From assembly GCA_963575745.1 (NCBI GenBank), contig CAUYUJ010001352.1, positions 67,501 to 87,500 on the forward strand: 20,000 nt of DNA, in the 5' to 3' direction. This document shows, piece by piece, positions 7,085-14,975 of the stretch; position 1 is the first letter of the stretch; each line of letters starts with the position of its first letter. Both the position numbers and the translations under genes were made by a program. Source of the stretch: Prorocentrum cordatum (lineage: Eukaryota; Sar; Dinophyceae; Prorocentrales; Prorocentraceae). A model generated the notes under the pieces. That model ran no database searches and was not told the DNA's origin. It saw nothing but the letters and a program-made list of their open reading frames with translations.

Positions 7085-7269
7085 CAATGCCGCCCGTGCT
7101 CGCCACCGACCGAGCGGCTGGCGAATGCGGGGGGAGTGCTCGGCTTGCGAGTCTCGAGGCTCGTGGCCGCTGGGCGCTTTGCCGCTCGCGCTGCTCGGCC
7201 GCGCGCCCCGGGGGGGGCGGGGATCGTCCCTGACGGGGATCGCCCCGAGGCTCACATTGTGGGCTGAAC
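7085..7269. other. GC-rich unassigned segment
   Basis: CpG-rich sequence with all frames largely open, which at this composition carries little weight. No gene, RNA or repeat is recognised. Confidence 0.4.
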
Positions 7270-7452
7270 ACTAATCCAAGTTTCGTGGGGGTCTGGACCC
7301 TCCAAGACAAGCCATTTCAGACCTCCCCCGTGGGAGAACCCTCCAAAGCATCGTTCCCAGACCCCCCAGGCTCTCCAAGATATAGCCTGGAAGAGACCCC
7401 CCCCCCCCCCGAAATGGGACCCCCGTCCCTTTGTTACGAAATCTGGAGTACC
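7270..7452 (-). mobile_element. Family-2 miniature inverted-repeat element, copy 2
   Basis: On the minus strand it begins GGGTACTCCAGATTTCGTAA, and its other end reads CTAATCCAAGTTTCGT, an imperfect terminal inverted repeat. The interior contains CCTCCAAGAC, AGACCCCCC and a run of 14 C (7397-7410), in the same order as the copy at 15241-15424. Length is 183 bp. No clean target-site duplication was found. Confidence 0.75.
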
Positions 7453-7523
7453 CGGGGATTGAGTCAGGGGGGGACCGTCCACAGTGAAACGGCGATAGAT
7501 TGCCGAAAGTCACCACCCACCAA

Positions 7524-7663
7524 ACCACCCCAACCCAACCCGAAGGCTCAGATTTACCCTCGATTTCCAGTGGGGGTGGGGTCGGGAAACGTCGAAAAAA
7601 CACGTGTGGAACCCTTACCCCCCCCAACCCGAAATTTGGGTCTTCGGGTTGGGTTGGGGTGGT
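7524..7663. mobile_element. 140-bp inverted-repeat unit with 22-bp perfect arms
   Basis: ACCACCCCAACCCAACCCGA (7524 on, 22 bp to 7545) is perfectly complemented at 7642-7663. The similarity continues imperfectly outward (GTCACCACCC against GACTACCTGCC) and inward. The centre holds another CCCAACCCGAAATTT. It could be a small foldback element, and its arms are C-rich and G-rich. No other copies were seen. Confidence 0.75.
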
Positions 7664-7822
7664 CTGGCAGGTAGTCAGAAAGATTGGCGGCGGGCCCCCC
7701 GGTGGCAAGCTCCAGTTCTTCTGGGCGGGGCGGGGCTATACCAGACCCCTGCCGGCGATCACCGGGCGATGGCAGGTCGACGCGTTCCCCTTCTGGCCTT
7801 GCAGCTCGAACTGAAAGGGGAG

Positions 7823-7936
7823 GTCCTCCTTCCCCTCCTCCTCCTCGTCCTCCTCCTCGTCCTCCTCCTCCTCCTCCTCCTCCTCCTCCTCCTCCTCCTC
7901 CTCCTCCTCCTCCTCCTCCCCCTCCTCCCTCTCCCA
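7823..7936 (+). repeat. CTC microsatellite
   Basis: CTCCTC repeats with two GTC interruptions, more than 60 bp pure. The plus-strand frames here read poly-Leu or poly-Pro and are not treated as protein. Confidence 0.95.
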
Positions 7937-8539
7937 CCTAAGGTAGTGGTCGTGGGAAAGATCTGCCCATCAGCTCGGCGGGGACGCCTCGGCCCGCGAT
8001 AGGGGCGCGAGCCCCTTTGGGCGCGCGCGTCGAGGCTCCTCGCGCCGCGCGGGGCCGGTCATCGAGAGCGGTTGAGGGTGGATCGGCGTGGTGCGGATGC
8101 AGGTGTGCCCTCGGGGAGGTCGCCCATCCATGCCGCCGGTTTCGATCGTATATCCCTCCTTTCGGTTGCCCTCAAGTCCGGCGCCCTCGCGCCCCGTGCT
8201 GGCTTCCGCCTGCCTCGGCCGAAAAAGCCCCGTCGACGCCGGCGTTCGCCTGCCGCCGCCCGCCCCCGGCCGCCGACGCCCGCTCGACGCGCGCGTGCCG
8301 CGTGGCAGAGGGCGAGCCCGAGCCCGCGGCGGACGCGGGGCGGCGGCCGCTCGGCCCGGGAAGTGGGGGGCGCGCGCGCCGCCGCCGGGCCGGGCCGGCA
8401 AGGGCGTCGCGACGAGATGGGCGCGCGTGGCCTGCAATCGCGCGATGGTGCCTTCCCGGCGCAGCGCTCGCCCCGTCGGCGGATGGCGGGGTGCGGAAGC
8501 TGAAAGCCGGCTTCTTCATTTGCCATACGGCCACGTCAG
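7937..8539. other. Very GC-rich, CpG-dense segment
   Basis: All six frames are largely open because of base composition (the plus frame from 8017 runs 199 codons). There is no codon bias strong enough to choose a frame. Possible roles are a promoter-proximal CpG-rich zone or part of an exon; neither can be shown. Confidence 0.35.
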
Positions 8540-8703
8540 GCGCGTGTTCACCAGGAGTTCGCTCTGCATTCTCACGTAGCCGTGGTGTACAAGGAAGCAG
8601 GCTCGGAGCCGTTTGAAGGCGGTATGCGTTGCCTTTCGCGGGCGTTCGGGTTTCGCCCCGCGGTGCCTGGGGGCTTCAGCGCGAGCTTCCAGTTCCAGCG
8701 TCC
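8540..8703 (+). CDS. Candidate internal exon, unknown product
   Basis: The segment starts after GGCCACGTCAG (8539) and ends at CGTCC|GTGAGT, a canonical donor at 8704. Its 54 full codons show about 70, 50 and 70 percent G/C at positions 1, 2 and 3, a coding-like dip at position 2. The translation includes HVAVVYKEAGSEPFEGGMRC and ends GFSASFQFQR, leaving two bases (phase 2). The nearest AG (8737, after TTCTTGTAATC) would give an in-frame stop at once, so the next exon must be elsewhere, possibly after the AG at 8769. Product unknown; no motif is recognised. Confidence 0.3.
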
Positions 8704-8772
8704 GTGAGTTATCTCTTTCGACGATTCTTGTAATCAGGTGACGGGCTATGCTTTGGCGCATCGTTCGACCGA

Positions 8773-9390
8773 TCAGCGGCCGCTGCCAAAACAATTGGGG
8801 CAGCCGAGAGTTCTTTGGAACTGGGGGACTTTCAAGTGTCGGGACAATCGCGTGTTGTCTGGTGCTCGCTTTGCATTGCTAAGTAGTCGTTGTGTGTTGG
8901 CGGAGGGAAGTTCAAATGCTGGACAGGGCGCCCGTGGAAACGATAGCGTTGAAAGGGCTCGTTTTTTCCCGCGGGCTTTGGTAGCACTGATGAAAAGAAG
9001 GCCTGGCTCGATGTTATTCCAGTTATCCTTGGTGTTTGGAGGGTTCCATTCGGAGTTTATTATCTTCCAGCGTTTGTGATGCTCTTCGCCCGACGGGGGA
9101 TATTTTTCCCGTCGCTTGCAGCATTCCCAGGTCCGCCACGAACGCCTTCTTTTTTGACCCTCGATAGCTTCTCCGCTCGACCTTTTCTCTTCTGGCTGTC
9201 GACGAACCTTACTTGAGGCCTCCTGGGATCCTGGAGTACACCCTAGGCGATGCTTAAGAAAACTTAAGTTTTCGGCCAGAGTCTCGATGATTCTTAATGT
9301 TTCAATGTGAATCCTTATGGGGTCGGACGTTTGCTCGCCGATGCATCGACGATGTGGCTCAATGCGGGGCCCGGTCTGCCCCGCGCTCAT
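8773..9390 (-). CDS. Hypothetical 205-codon open frame (doubtful)
   Basis: This is the longest open frame in the window that is not low-complexity and does not cross an obvious repeat for most of its length. It starts at an ATG (complement of 9388-9390) inside the GATGC-rich repeat. The product would be basic, with stretches such as RIHIETLRIIETLAENLSF. Third-position G/C is close to local composition, so coding is not shown. Opposite it, a plus frame (8738-9079) directly after an AG acceptor is also open for 113 codons. At most one is real. Confidence 0.15.
   Translation of the reverse strand: MSAGQTGPRIEPHRRCIGEQTSDPIRIHIETLRIIETLAENLSFLKHRLGCTPGSQEASSKVRRQPEEKRSSGEAIEGQKRRRSWRTWECCKRREKYPPSGEEHHKRWKIINSEWNPPNTKDNWNNIEPGLLFISATKARGKKRALSTLSFPRAPCPAFELPSANTQRLLSNAKRAPDNTRLSRHLKVPQFQRTLGCPNCFGSGR
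9259..9272. other. 14-bp perfect palindrome
   Basis: AAAACTTAAGTTTT, part of a larger CTTAAG-AAAA-CTTAAG arrangement. A nearby hairpin, CGACGGG/CCCGTCG, lies at 9091-9114. The function of either is unknown. Confidence 0.6.
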
Positions 9391-9530
9391 GTCGCCGATG
9401 CGTCGCCGACTTCGCCGCTGCGAATCGCAACTGCCTCAGCGATGCGTCAGCGAAGAGCCGACGATGCACCGTGGATGCATCGTCGATGAGTCGGCGATTC
9501 ACCGGCGATGGCGGCGCAATGTCCCGACCC
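9331..9530. repeat. Degenerate CGATGC/TCGNCGATG short repeat
   Basis: Words such as CGATGCATCGACGATG, CGATGCGTCGCCGA and GATGCATCGTCGATGAGTC recur on both strands over ~200 bp, giving many small palindromes. It resembles the GATTC tract at 19090-19297 in style but not in unit. Confidence 0.7.
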
Positions 9531-9989
9531 CCGCCCATTCATTCCGACCCCATTTGGGACGTTTGTTGCTAACTGGGAGCTGGTTTTGCGATCGTGTTGT
9601 TTTTTTTGAGCCCCGGGGTTGTTCTTATCGGTCCCGCTCCATGGGTGCAGGGAGTATCTCGAGCGGCCGCCGCAAGTCCGATTTGTGAGTTGAGAATTGG
9701 ATGACGAGATTCTGCGAAGATAGGTTCACACGGGGCCCCCAATCGCCAACCCATCATCAATAGGGGCCTGGTAACCCACCCCGCCCAGGAAGGTGCGGAT
9801 CGTCCATCGGCGGCCGTATCGTGTATCGGTTGCGCATCGCCGATTCCACCTCGATGTTCTCCCCCTGAGTTGGTCCCCCTCTGATTTGCGCTGCCTCTCA
9901 CAGGAACGTTGGAGGAGGGCCAGTCGAAACCATCCCAAAACTCCGACGAACGTTTTATGGATCCGGGATGCAAAACAACATTCCCAAGG
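9531..9989. other. Unassigned segment
   Basis: Mixed sequence with one pyrimidine-AG (CTGCCTCTCACAG at about 9902) that could be an acceptor. The frames after it lack coding bias. No gene or repeat is called. Confidence 0.35.
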
Positions 9990-10069
9990 TTTCATTGCCA
10001 TTCCTTCCTTTTTCACGTCCAGGCCCCCCGCCCGTCGTTCGCGCATGTGCGCGGGGCCATGATGCGCAC
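9990..10069 (+). repeat. Dispersed repeat R, copy 1 (diverged)
   Basis: TTTCATTGCC...TTTTTCACGTCC, then GGCCCCCCGC and CCATGATGCGCAC, aligns with 10456-10536 at roughly three quarters identity by eye. A third, interrupted copy is at 19843-20000. Confidence 0.6.
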
Positions 10070-10340
10070 TTTCGGACACACTGGTTTCCTTCGTTCTGGT
10101 TTCCTTCGGCTCTCCGTCCGGTTCCGGGCCCCTTTCGTTCTCCTCTCTTTTTCTCGGCGCGCACTGGACAGCAGCGGCCCTCCTGTTTCTCGTGCTTTCG
10201 TGGGCCTCCCCGGGGAGCTCTCTGTCGCCATGGCCGGAGCCGCCGCGAAACGCGGGCCGGGATGGATCCCAAGCGGGGCCAGGGGAGGTTTTGCTCGAAG
10301 TGTTCTGGGCCGGGCGGGGGAGCTGCCGTGGTCTCAAAGG

Positions 10341-10380
10341 GCCCTCCTCCAAGAAGGGCGTGCGCTGGATTGACGACGGG
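10341..10380 (+). repeat. 40-bp repeat block, copy 1
   Basis: GCCCTCCTCCAAGAAGGG followed by GCTGGATTGACGACGG, repeated at 10580-10618. With repeat R upstream of each it suggests a segmental duplication in which the first copy carries ~270 bp of extra sequence. Confidence 0.85.
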
Positions 10381-10455
10381 AGGCAACCACTGGGAGTTCT
10401 TCGTCGGAAAAGGGAGGATTGAGCCCCATTTGGGAGCTATTGCGCCGGAGTGGGA

Positions 10456-10536
10456 TTTCATGGCGCCTCCTCTTATTTCATTACGTCCCTGGCCCCCCCG
10501 CTGGGCCGCGCACATGCCGCCGGTCATGATTTGCAC
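10456..10536 (+). repeat. Dispersed repeat R, copy 2
   Basis: Contains CATGGCGCCTCCTCTTATTT, ACGTCCCTGGCCCC and CTGGGCCGCGCACATG. The same order of words is found at the window end (19843 on), where a hairpin-rich block interrupts it. Confidence 0.75.
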
Positions 10537-10579
10537 CCCCCCCTCGTGGACACCCCCCTCTTGGCCGCTCCCGAAAATG

Positions 10580-10618
10580 GCCCTCCTCCAAGAAGGGGGT
10601 GCCCTGGATTGACGACGG
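10580..10618 (+). repeat. 40-bp repeat block, copy 2
   Basis: GCCCTCCTCCAAGAAGGGGG and TGGATTGACGACGG, nearly identical to 10341-10380. Confidence 0.85.
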
Positions 10619-10633
10619 AGGGGGGGAAGAGAG

Positions 10634-11122
10634 ATGAGCGGTAAGGGCGCTGGGGCGACCTACTCGTTGCCGAGAGCGACGCCAAGCCTCATTGTTTTTT
10701 GCCCAGCCCTCCTGCGGTGGAAGGCCCCGCGAAGTGGGTTTGACGCAGCCCCAGCCGAGACCTCGTCACTCCCTTGGGAGCGGCACCCTCCATCATGTTC
10801 GCTTGTATTCAGCTGTACTCAGTATCGGCGCCCAACGTTTGGAAAGGGTTGGGTACTTTGCAGGATCTGTTTGTTCGATGCGTTGGAGGTCTTGGTCCTC
10901 AGGCTTTCGCCGCCCGCGGCTTCCCAAGCCCCCCAAGCTTGTCGGGAACGTGCAGGGTCCCGACCCAGAGCGCCCGAGGCCTCGGGGATGGGACTCGGCG
11001 CAGCCGTGCTCCGGGGGGAGCGCCACGAGGAGGCCCAGAAGTCCCACGAGTTCCGCCGCGTCCGTGCGCCAGGCTGTTTTTCAGCCCCAACCTTATGCGT
11101 TTCCCACGATTTTCGCACGTAG
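10634..11122 (+). CDS. Candidate CDS or exon, unknown product
   Basis: An ATG-started 162-codon frame. Within it, 10864-11073 is the best-supported part. It follows GGGTACTTTGCAG and reads ICLFDALEVLVLRL, later GAAVLRGERHEEAQKSHEF. Over 36 codons in the second half 32 third positions are G/C but only about 20 second positions, one of the strongest coding signatures in the window. Likely donors are CGC|GTCCGT or C|GTGCGC near 11073, so the tail to 11122 may be intron. The first 77 codons have weaker bias. Other frames are also open (10692-11219, 10774-11304). No known domain, signal peptide or membrane segment is recognised. Confidence 0.4.
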   Translation: MSGKGAGATYSLPRATPSLIVFCPALLRWKAPRSGFDAAPAETSSLPWERHPPSCSLVFSCTQYRRPTFGKGWVLCRICLFDALEVLVLRLSPPAASQAPQACRERAGSRPRAPEASGMGLGAAVLRGERHEEAQKSHEFRRVRAPGCFSAPTLCVSHDFRT

Positions 11123-11580
11123 TACTGTCCAACTGGGTAGTCATGCTTTCCGCTTGGAGACGCGCTATAGCCAAGCCCTCGTCAAGCCTCAACCTATTGC
11201 TGGACGGGCGATACCCTAGGACAGGATGCATGGCCTTCGGTGCGTATCCTGTGGGAACGGCCTTCCAGTGCAACGTTCCTTTGCTCCTTTGCCGGGATAC
11301 CTGATGTCTCATTTTTCTCTGGAGTTGTATTTCGTGCAGCACGCCTGTGTAGTGGCGCGCCCTATTATTGACAAACTGAAATCCTCTCTCCATCCTTCAT
11401 CATCCTCAGGTCACCCTTGGCTCCATTAATTACTTCTTCTAGTACATATCTCCTCCCTGTCGCACCCCGAGGCCGGTCGAACGAATGGTCTGGTTGTTTC
11501 GCCTGAGACTTCCCTCACCCTTTGTGTTCGTGCTGCTTGAAGTTCACAACAGCTTCATGGATGGAGGGTGGGTGGTGTTC
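11123..11580. other. Unassigned segment
   Basis: Lower-GC mixed sequence. A CATCCTTCATCATCCTCAG stretch (to about 11409) could be a splice acceptor. No coding bias was seen in the frames that follow. Confidence 0.35.
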
Positions 11581-11860
11581 GCCGCCGCGCACAATCGTTT
11601 CACAAGTTTGCAACAGCTTAACGGTCTGAGGGCGGGCCGTTTTCACAATGTGGTTCTCGCATTCGCGCCGCGCGCACTGGTGTTACAATTTGCAGTCGTT
11701 TCACTGCTGGCAGTCGATTCCTTTCAACATTGGTTGTCGCCCCAGCGCCGCGCACATTTGGCTCAAGAGTTTACAGCCGTGTCGTGGGTTCTCATGGTTA
11801 GCATCCCCGCATTGGTGTTTAGGACGGTGTCGGATAGTGAGAGCGCAACATTTACGTCGG
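11581..11860 (+). repeat. Degenerate repeat of CGCCGCGCACA modules
   Basis: GCCGCGCACAATCGTTTCAC, CCGCGCGCACTGGTGTTACA and CCGCGCACATTTGGCTCAAG begin three diverged modules about 75-90 bp apart, each followed by (A/T)TTTGCA or TTTACAGCC words. The 128-codon plus frame through this region (11485-11871) follows the repeats and has no supporting bias. Confidence 0.5.
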
Positions 11861-12224
11861 TTCGTGGGTGATGACGTCCCAGAAATTATGTTCTGGCTCG
11901 ATTCAGGACCGTCGAGACTCAACAGTGATGCTGATTCGCGGCGTTGAGGTCCCAGGAATGGGTTTCTGGCGCAGTTAAGTTTTTCCAGGTGGTTGTCTTC
12001 AACGGGGTAGAATGAAGGGTCCCATGAGGAGGTAACTTGGAGAGAGGCTTTCTTGCAACACCGTTGATGGGTATTGTGGCTTATACTGGTCCTCGGGCTC
12101 CTTCTCCCCCCCTTCTTCCTCCTCTTCCTCTTCGTTGTCGCCTGTCTCATCGCCCGTCATGGTCTCTCCTTGTGTCTTCTGCCAGCTAGACACACCGTAT
12201 GCTTCCCTGTTTCCCTCACCCCAG
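11861..12224. other. Unassigned segment, probable intron end
   Basis: Contains a diverged direct repeat (GACGTCCCAGAAATTATGTTCTGG near 11872, shortened here, and GAGGTCCCAGGAATGGG near 11947) and a CTTCCTCCTCTTCCTCTTC stretch. The end, GCTTCCCTGTTTCCCTCACC followed by CCAG, is a strong acceptor. Confidence 0.4.
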
Positions 12225-12264
12225 GGAGCACATGGCCTTGAAGGTGGCGACGGAGCTCAAGGCC
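12225..12264 (+). CDS. Candidate exon start, unknown product
   Basis: The segment directly follows one of the best acceptors in the window (ending 12224). One base completes a codon, then EHMALKVATELKA follows. All 13 codons end in G or C while only 4 of 13 second positions do, a very coding-like pattern over a short span. The frame then becomes Arg/Gly-rich and stops at about 12304. No GT donor is evident. A GC or GA donor, as used in some protists, would be needed, or the exon ends differently. The helical character hints at a coiled or charged helix. Family unknown. Confidence 0.25.
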
Positions 12265-12325
12265 AGAGGAGGGAGGAGAGGACAAGACTTATCAGAGACA
12301 ATATAGACTATCTAGGGGATACCCG

Positions 12326-12423
12326 GAGGATTTGGAGGAGGATGCGGAGGAGGAAGGGTACGTGGAGGAGGAAGAGGAGGAGGAGGATGAGGAAGAGAAG
12401 GAGGAGGAGGAGAAGGGGCAGGA
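12326..12423 (+). repeat. GAG/GGA microsatellite
   Basis: Imperfect GAG repeat with GGG, GAT and AAG interruptions. One frame reads as an acidic tail (EEEEDEEEKEEEEKGQEKQQ), but this is a by-product of the repeat. Confidence 0.9.
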
Positions 12424-12507
12424 GAAGCAGCAGGACCAGCAACATCAGTGTGGCTAGGATGATGTACGAGGAGCACTTGGTGTAGATAGGGGGAGAATGG
12501 GTGAGGA

Positions 12508-12671
12508 ACACGAGGAGGAGGAGGAGGAGTAGGAGGAGGAGTAGGAGGAGGAGTAGGAGGAGGAGTAGGAGGAGAAGGAGGATGAGGAGGAGGAAGATGA
12601 TGAGGATGATTAGGAGGAACAGGAAGAGGAGAAGGAGAAGAAGGATAAGGAGGAGGATGAGGAGGAGGAGG
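12508..12671 (+). repeat. GGA/GTA/GAT purine-rich microsatellite
   Basis: GAGGAGGAGTAGGAGGAG units, then GAGGATGAT and GAGAAGGAGG. An in-register TAG in the GGAGTA repeats stops one frame over and over. Confidence 0.93.
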
Positions 12672-12960
12672 TCTCTGAATTTTCCAAAGGCTCACGCCAC
12701 ATCCGCCGACCCTTCAATTTTATCTGCTCTGTTGGCGTCCGCGCCTCCTGGGAAGCCTCTTGGAGGCGGCGTTGACGCCTTTTTGGGGGGCCGTTCTGGT
12801 GCCCTGTTTGGGCCTCTGGGGAACTCTGGGGGTCTCCTGGGGGCTTCTCGGCGGCCCGGTCACGGTCTCGGGGGTCTTTCTCGGGAGCCTTGAGACGGGG
12901 GTCAACGCAAACGGGGGTCAGCCAGAGCGCCCCGACCTTGCAGGGTCCTGCATGGCCAGG
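12672..12960. other. Unassigned segment rich in CTTGG/GGGG words
   Basis: Short degenerate words (CCTCTTGGAGG, CTCGGGGGTC, CTGGGGAACTC) continue into the 13150-13840 repeat zone. The 385-codon minus frame from 12610 to 13767 runs through it and is Pro/Arg/Gln-rich; I do not accept it as a gene. Confidence 0.4.
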
Positions 12961-13084
12961 GTCGCATTGACCCGGGTTTGGGTGCAGGATCCTGCAGGAT
13001 CTTGCAGGATCCTTCGCATTGACCCGGGTTTGGGTGCAGGATTTTGCAGGCCTGATTGACCCGGGTTTGGATTGACCCGGGTCA
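12961..13084 (+). repeat. Tandem CGCATTGACCCGGGTTTGGG and GGATCCTGCA repeats
   Basis: CGCATTGACCCGGGTTTGGG is followed by TGCAGGAT words twice, and ATTGACCCGGGT occurs four times. Between them lies GGATCCTGCAGGATCTTGCA ending GGATCC, a dense cluster of palindromic words. Confidence 0.85.
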
Positions 13085-13149
13085 GAAGATCCCCGTTTTT
13101 CTGGGGCGGATTGTTCGACATCTGCGCGGTTTCTCCATATCGTGCCCCT

Positions 13150-13840
13150 TTTGGAGCCTTCTTGGGCCGTCTTGGGGCCTTGAATTGAAGGCCGTGTCGG
13201 AGCCCTCTGGGAGGGTTGTTGGACCGTCTTGGGGCGATGTCGGGAACCTCTTGAGCCGTCTTGGACGATGTGAAGATCAAAAAGGCGAACATGCAACACA
13301 TGCACGCTTTCCTCCTGGATCGGGGCGATTTGTGCTTCTTGTGGCCGTCTGGGAGGTCCTCTTGGAGCCCTCATGGGCGGTCTTGAGGGCCCCTTGAGCC
13401 GTCTGGAGGCAAGCTTGAGCTGTCCAGGGTCGATCCCGGGAACAATTGGGGGACATCTTGGGCTCAAGGGGATCATTCCCAGACGCGCTCGTCCACATGC
13501 TTGGCCAGGCTGCCCCCCGCCTTCGAACGGTGGGATTTGGACCCTTGCGGGGGTGGACTGCAGCGGGGGGGGGAAAGACTTCCGCACGCCTGGAGACCCC
13601 CTTGTGGTCGGCGGATTTGAAAGGACCCAGGTGCAGGAGTCGGAGGAGGAAGAGGCGGAAGAGGTGGACAAGGTGGATGAGGAGTAGGGTGGATAACGGG
13701 AAGGGATGGGGGAAGGTCGAAGGGGTAGGAGGTGATTGCGATTTATGTCGTTTGTTTGCGCAGGCACTCAAGAGGGGTTGTGGGGCATCTCGTTGGCCGT
13801 CTTCGGGCCACAGTGGGTTGCTTGAAGCTGTCTTGGGCCG
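13150..13840 (+). repeat. Degenerate CCGTCTTGG repeat zone
   Basis: The word (G/A)(G/A)CCGTCT(T)GG occurs about eight times (near 13160, 13220, 13250, 13340, 13376, 13396, 13790 and 13825) at irregular spacing. Frames read as repeats like LGPSWG on the plus strand. Similar wording appears near 4010-4260. This looks like an ancient dispersed short repeat rather than coding sequence. Confidence 0.55.
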
Positions 13841-13879
13841 CTCCAGGGATTTCTGTGGCCATCTGAGGCGGTTCTTGAA

Positions 13880-14430
13880 ACACTCGAGGGCTGCGAAGTC
13901 TGCACATTTCACAAGCATCGCAACTTTCGAAGCCTGTTGCGGTGAACAGCGCAGTGATGCTATACGCGAAGTCAGATTTGACCTCGCCATCCCTGGGTGC
14001 TGCGAAGAGCGATGCTGTCACCACTTGCGACGGCTGCTGGGGGGTCCAGCACAATGACGTCCTACGCACAGTCAGATTCGACCTCGGCATCCCTGGGGGG
14101 CTGCGAAGTTTGAAACTGTCGCTACTTTCGAGAGATGTTGGGGGTGCAGCACAGTGACGTTGTTCGCAGACACGGTTAGACCTCGCCTCCTCTCGGGGGC
14201 TGCGACGTTTGAAGCAGTCGCCCCCTGCGAGGGCTTCGGTGGGGAGCAGCACAGTGACACATTACGCACATTCAGATCAGAGATCCCGGCCGCTTTCGAA
14301 GGCTGCGGGGGGGGCATCGCAGTTCAATCCTACGCAAACGCAGATTGGATTTAGCCATCCCTGGGGGGCTGCGAAGTGCGGAATTGCCACCACTGTCGAT
14401 GGCCGCTGGCAAGGCTGGGCGCAATGACGC
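13880..14430 (+). repeat. 100-bp satellite array, about 5 units
   Basis: The word CAGTGACG or a close variant recurs at 13952, 14052, 14152 and 14252, exactly 100 bp apart, then at 14320 and 14422. Each unit also holds TACGCACAGTCAGATT, CTGGGGGGCTGCGAAGTTTG and a CTTTCGA word. The unit starting at 14252 is shortened to ~68 bp by an internal deletion. As 100 is not a multiple of three and each unit carries TGA, it is unlikely to encode a repeat protein. Confidence 0.9.
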
Positions 14431-14524
14431 GGAACACCTGGACGTCCTGTGGCTGCAATTCTATGTGATGTTTTCCAGGGCTTGAAGGCCATCAGTCTTC
14501 TGGTGATGCGGGGTCCGAGGCTAG

Positions 14525-14617
14525 ACGTCCTTCCTCGCGAACCGCCCGCGGAAATCGGCGGCGTTCCTGCGAACACTGAACACCCTTGCCGAAAAGTACC
14601 AGGACGAGGCCGAGGAG
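14525..14617 (+). CDS. Candidate internal exon, unknown product
   Basis: After an in-frame TAG that could be the acceptor itself (GAGGCTAG|ACG), 31 codons run to GAG|GTGGCA, a possible donor at 14618. Twenty-six of 31 third positions are G/C against 14 of 31 second positions, a strong coding signature that disappears past 14618. The translation includes LRTLNTLAEKYQDEAEE, an amphipathic, charged helix-like stretch. The acceptor's pyrimidine tract is weak. A longer plus frame (14449-15405) overlaps but runs through two transposon-like elements and is not favoured. Family unknown. Confidence 0.35.
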
Positions 14618-14739
14618 GTGGCAACACAATTCGCCTTCTTATTGATCAGCTGTCCATCCGTTCAGGACTCAGGAGCGAGTCGGCGCCGTTGGCGCTGCTG
14701 CCCGCCAGAGATAGCTCAATCCTCGTTCCCCTCCTCGTC

Positions 14740-14975
14740 TGGGCCCTGGAAACGACAGGGCCGTTTTTTTACCTGTTCCGTTCTGCCGTTTTTTTGCCGG
14801 TTCCGGCGCCGTTTTTTTACCGGTTCCGTCGCCGTTTTTTGACCGGTTCCGGCTCTGGTTCCAATCCTGGAGCCGTTTTTTTGCCGTTTCCGGTCGCCGT
14901 CTCTTTGCCGTGTCCATGTTCAAGGGATATTTTTGTGGAAACGGTGAAAAACGGCCCTGCCGTTTCCGGGGCCCA
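14740..14975 (+). mobile_element. Family-1 miniature inverted-repeat element, copy 3
   Basis: This is the best-preserved copy. The left end TGGGCCCTGGAAACGACAGG and the right end form ~29-bp inverted repeats with two mismatches, around internal ~23-bp CCGTTTTTTTGCCGGTTCCG repeats. Seven-base direct repeats CTCCTCG flank it (14731-14737 and 14981-14987), a few bases outside the inverted ends, consistent with a target-site duplication. Orientation is the same as copy 2. Confidence 0.92.

Noticed and set aside
8738-9079. 113-codon plus-strand frame right after an AG acceptor
   Set aside because: Natural-looking, but joining it to the 8540-8703 exon in its biased frame gives an immediate stop. 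It has no codon bias, and a minus frame over the same DNA is open as well.
12610-13767. 385-codon minus-strand open frame
   Set aside because: Pro/Arg/Gln-rich by-product of degenerate short repeats, running into a purine tract. No domain or codon bias was seen.
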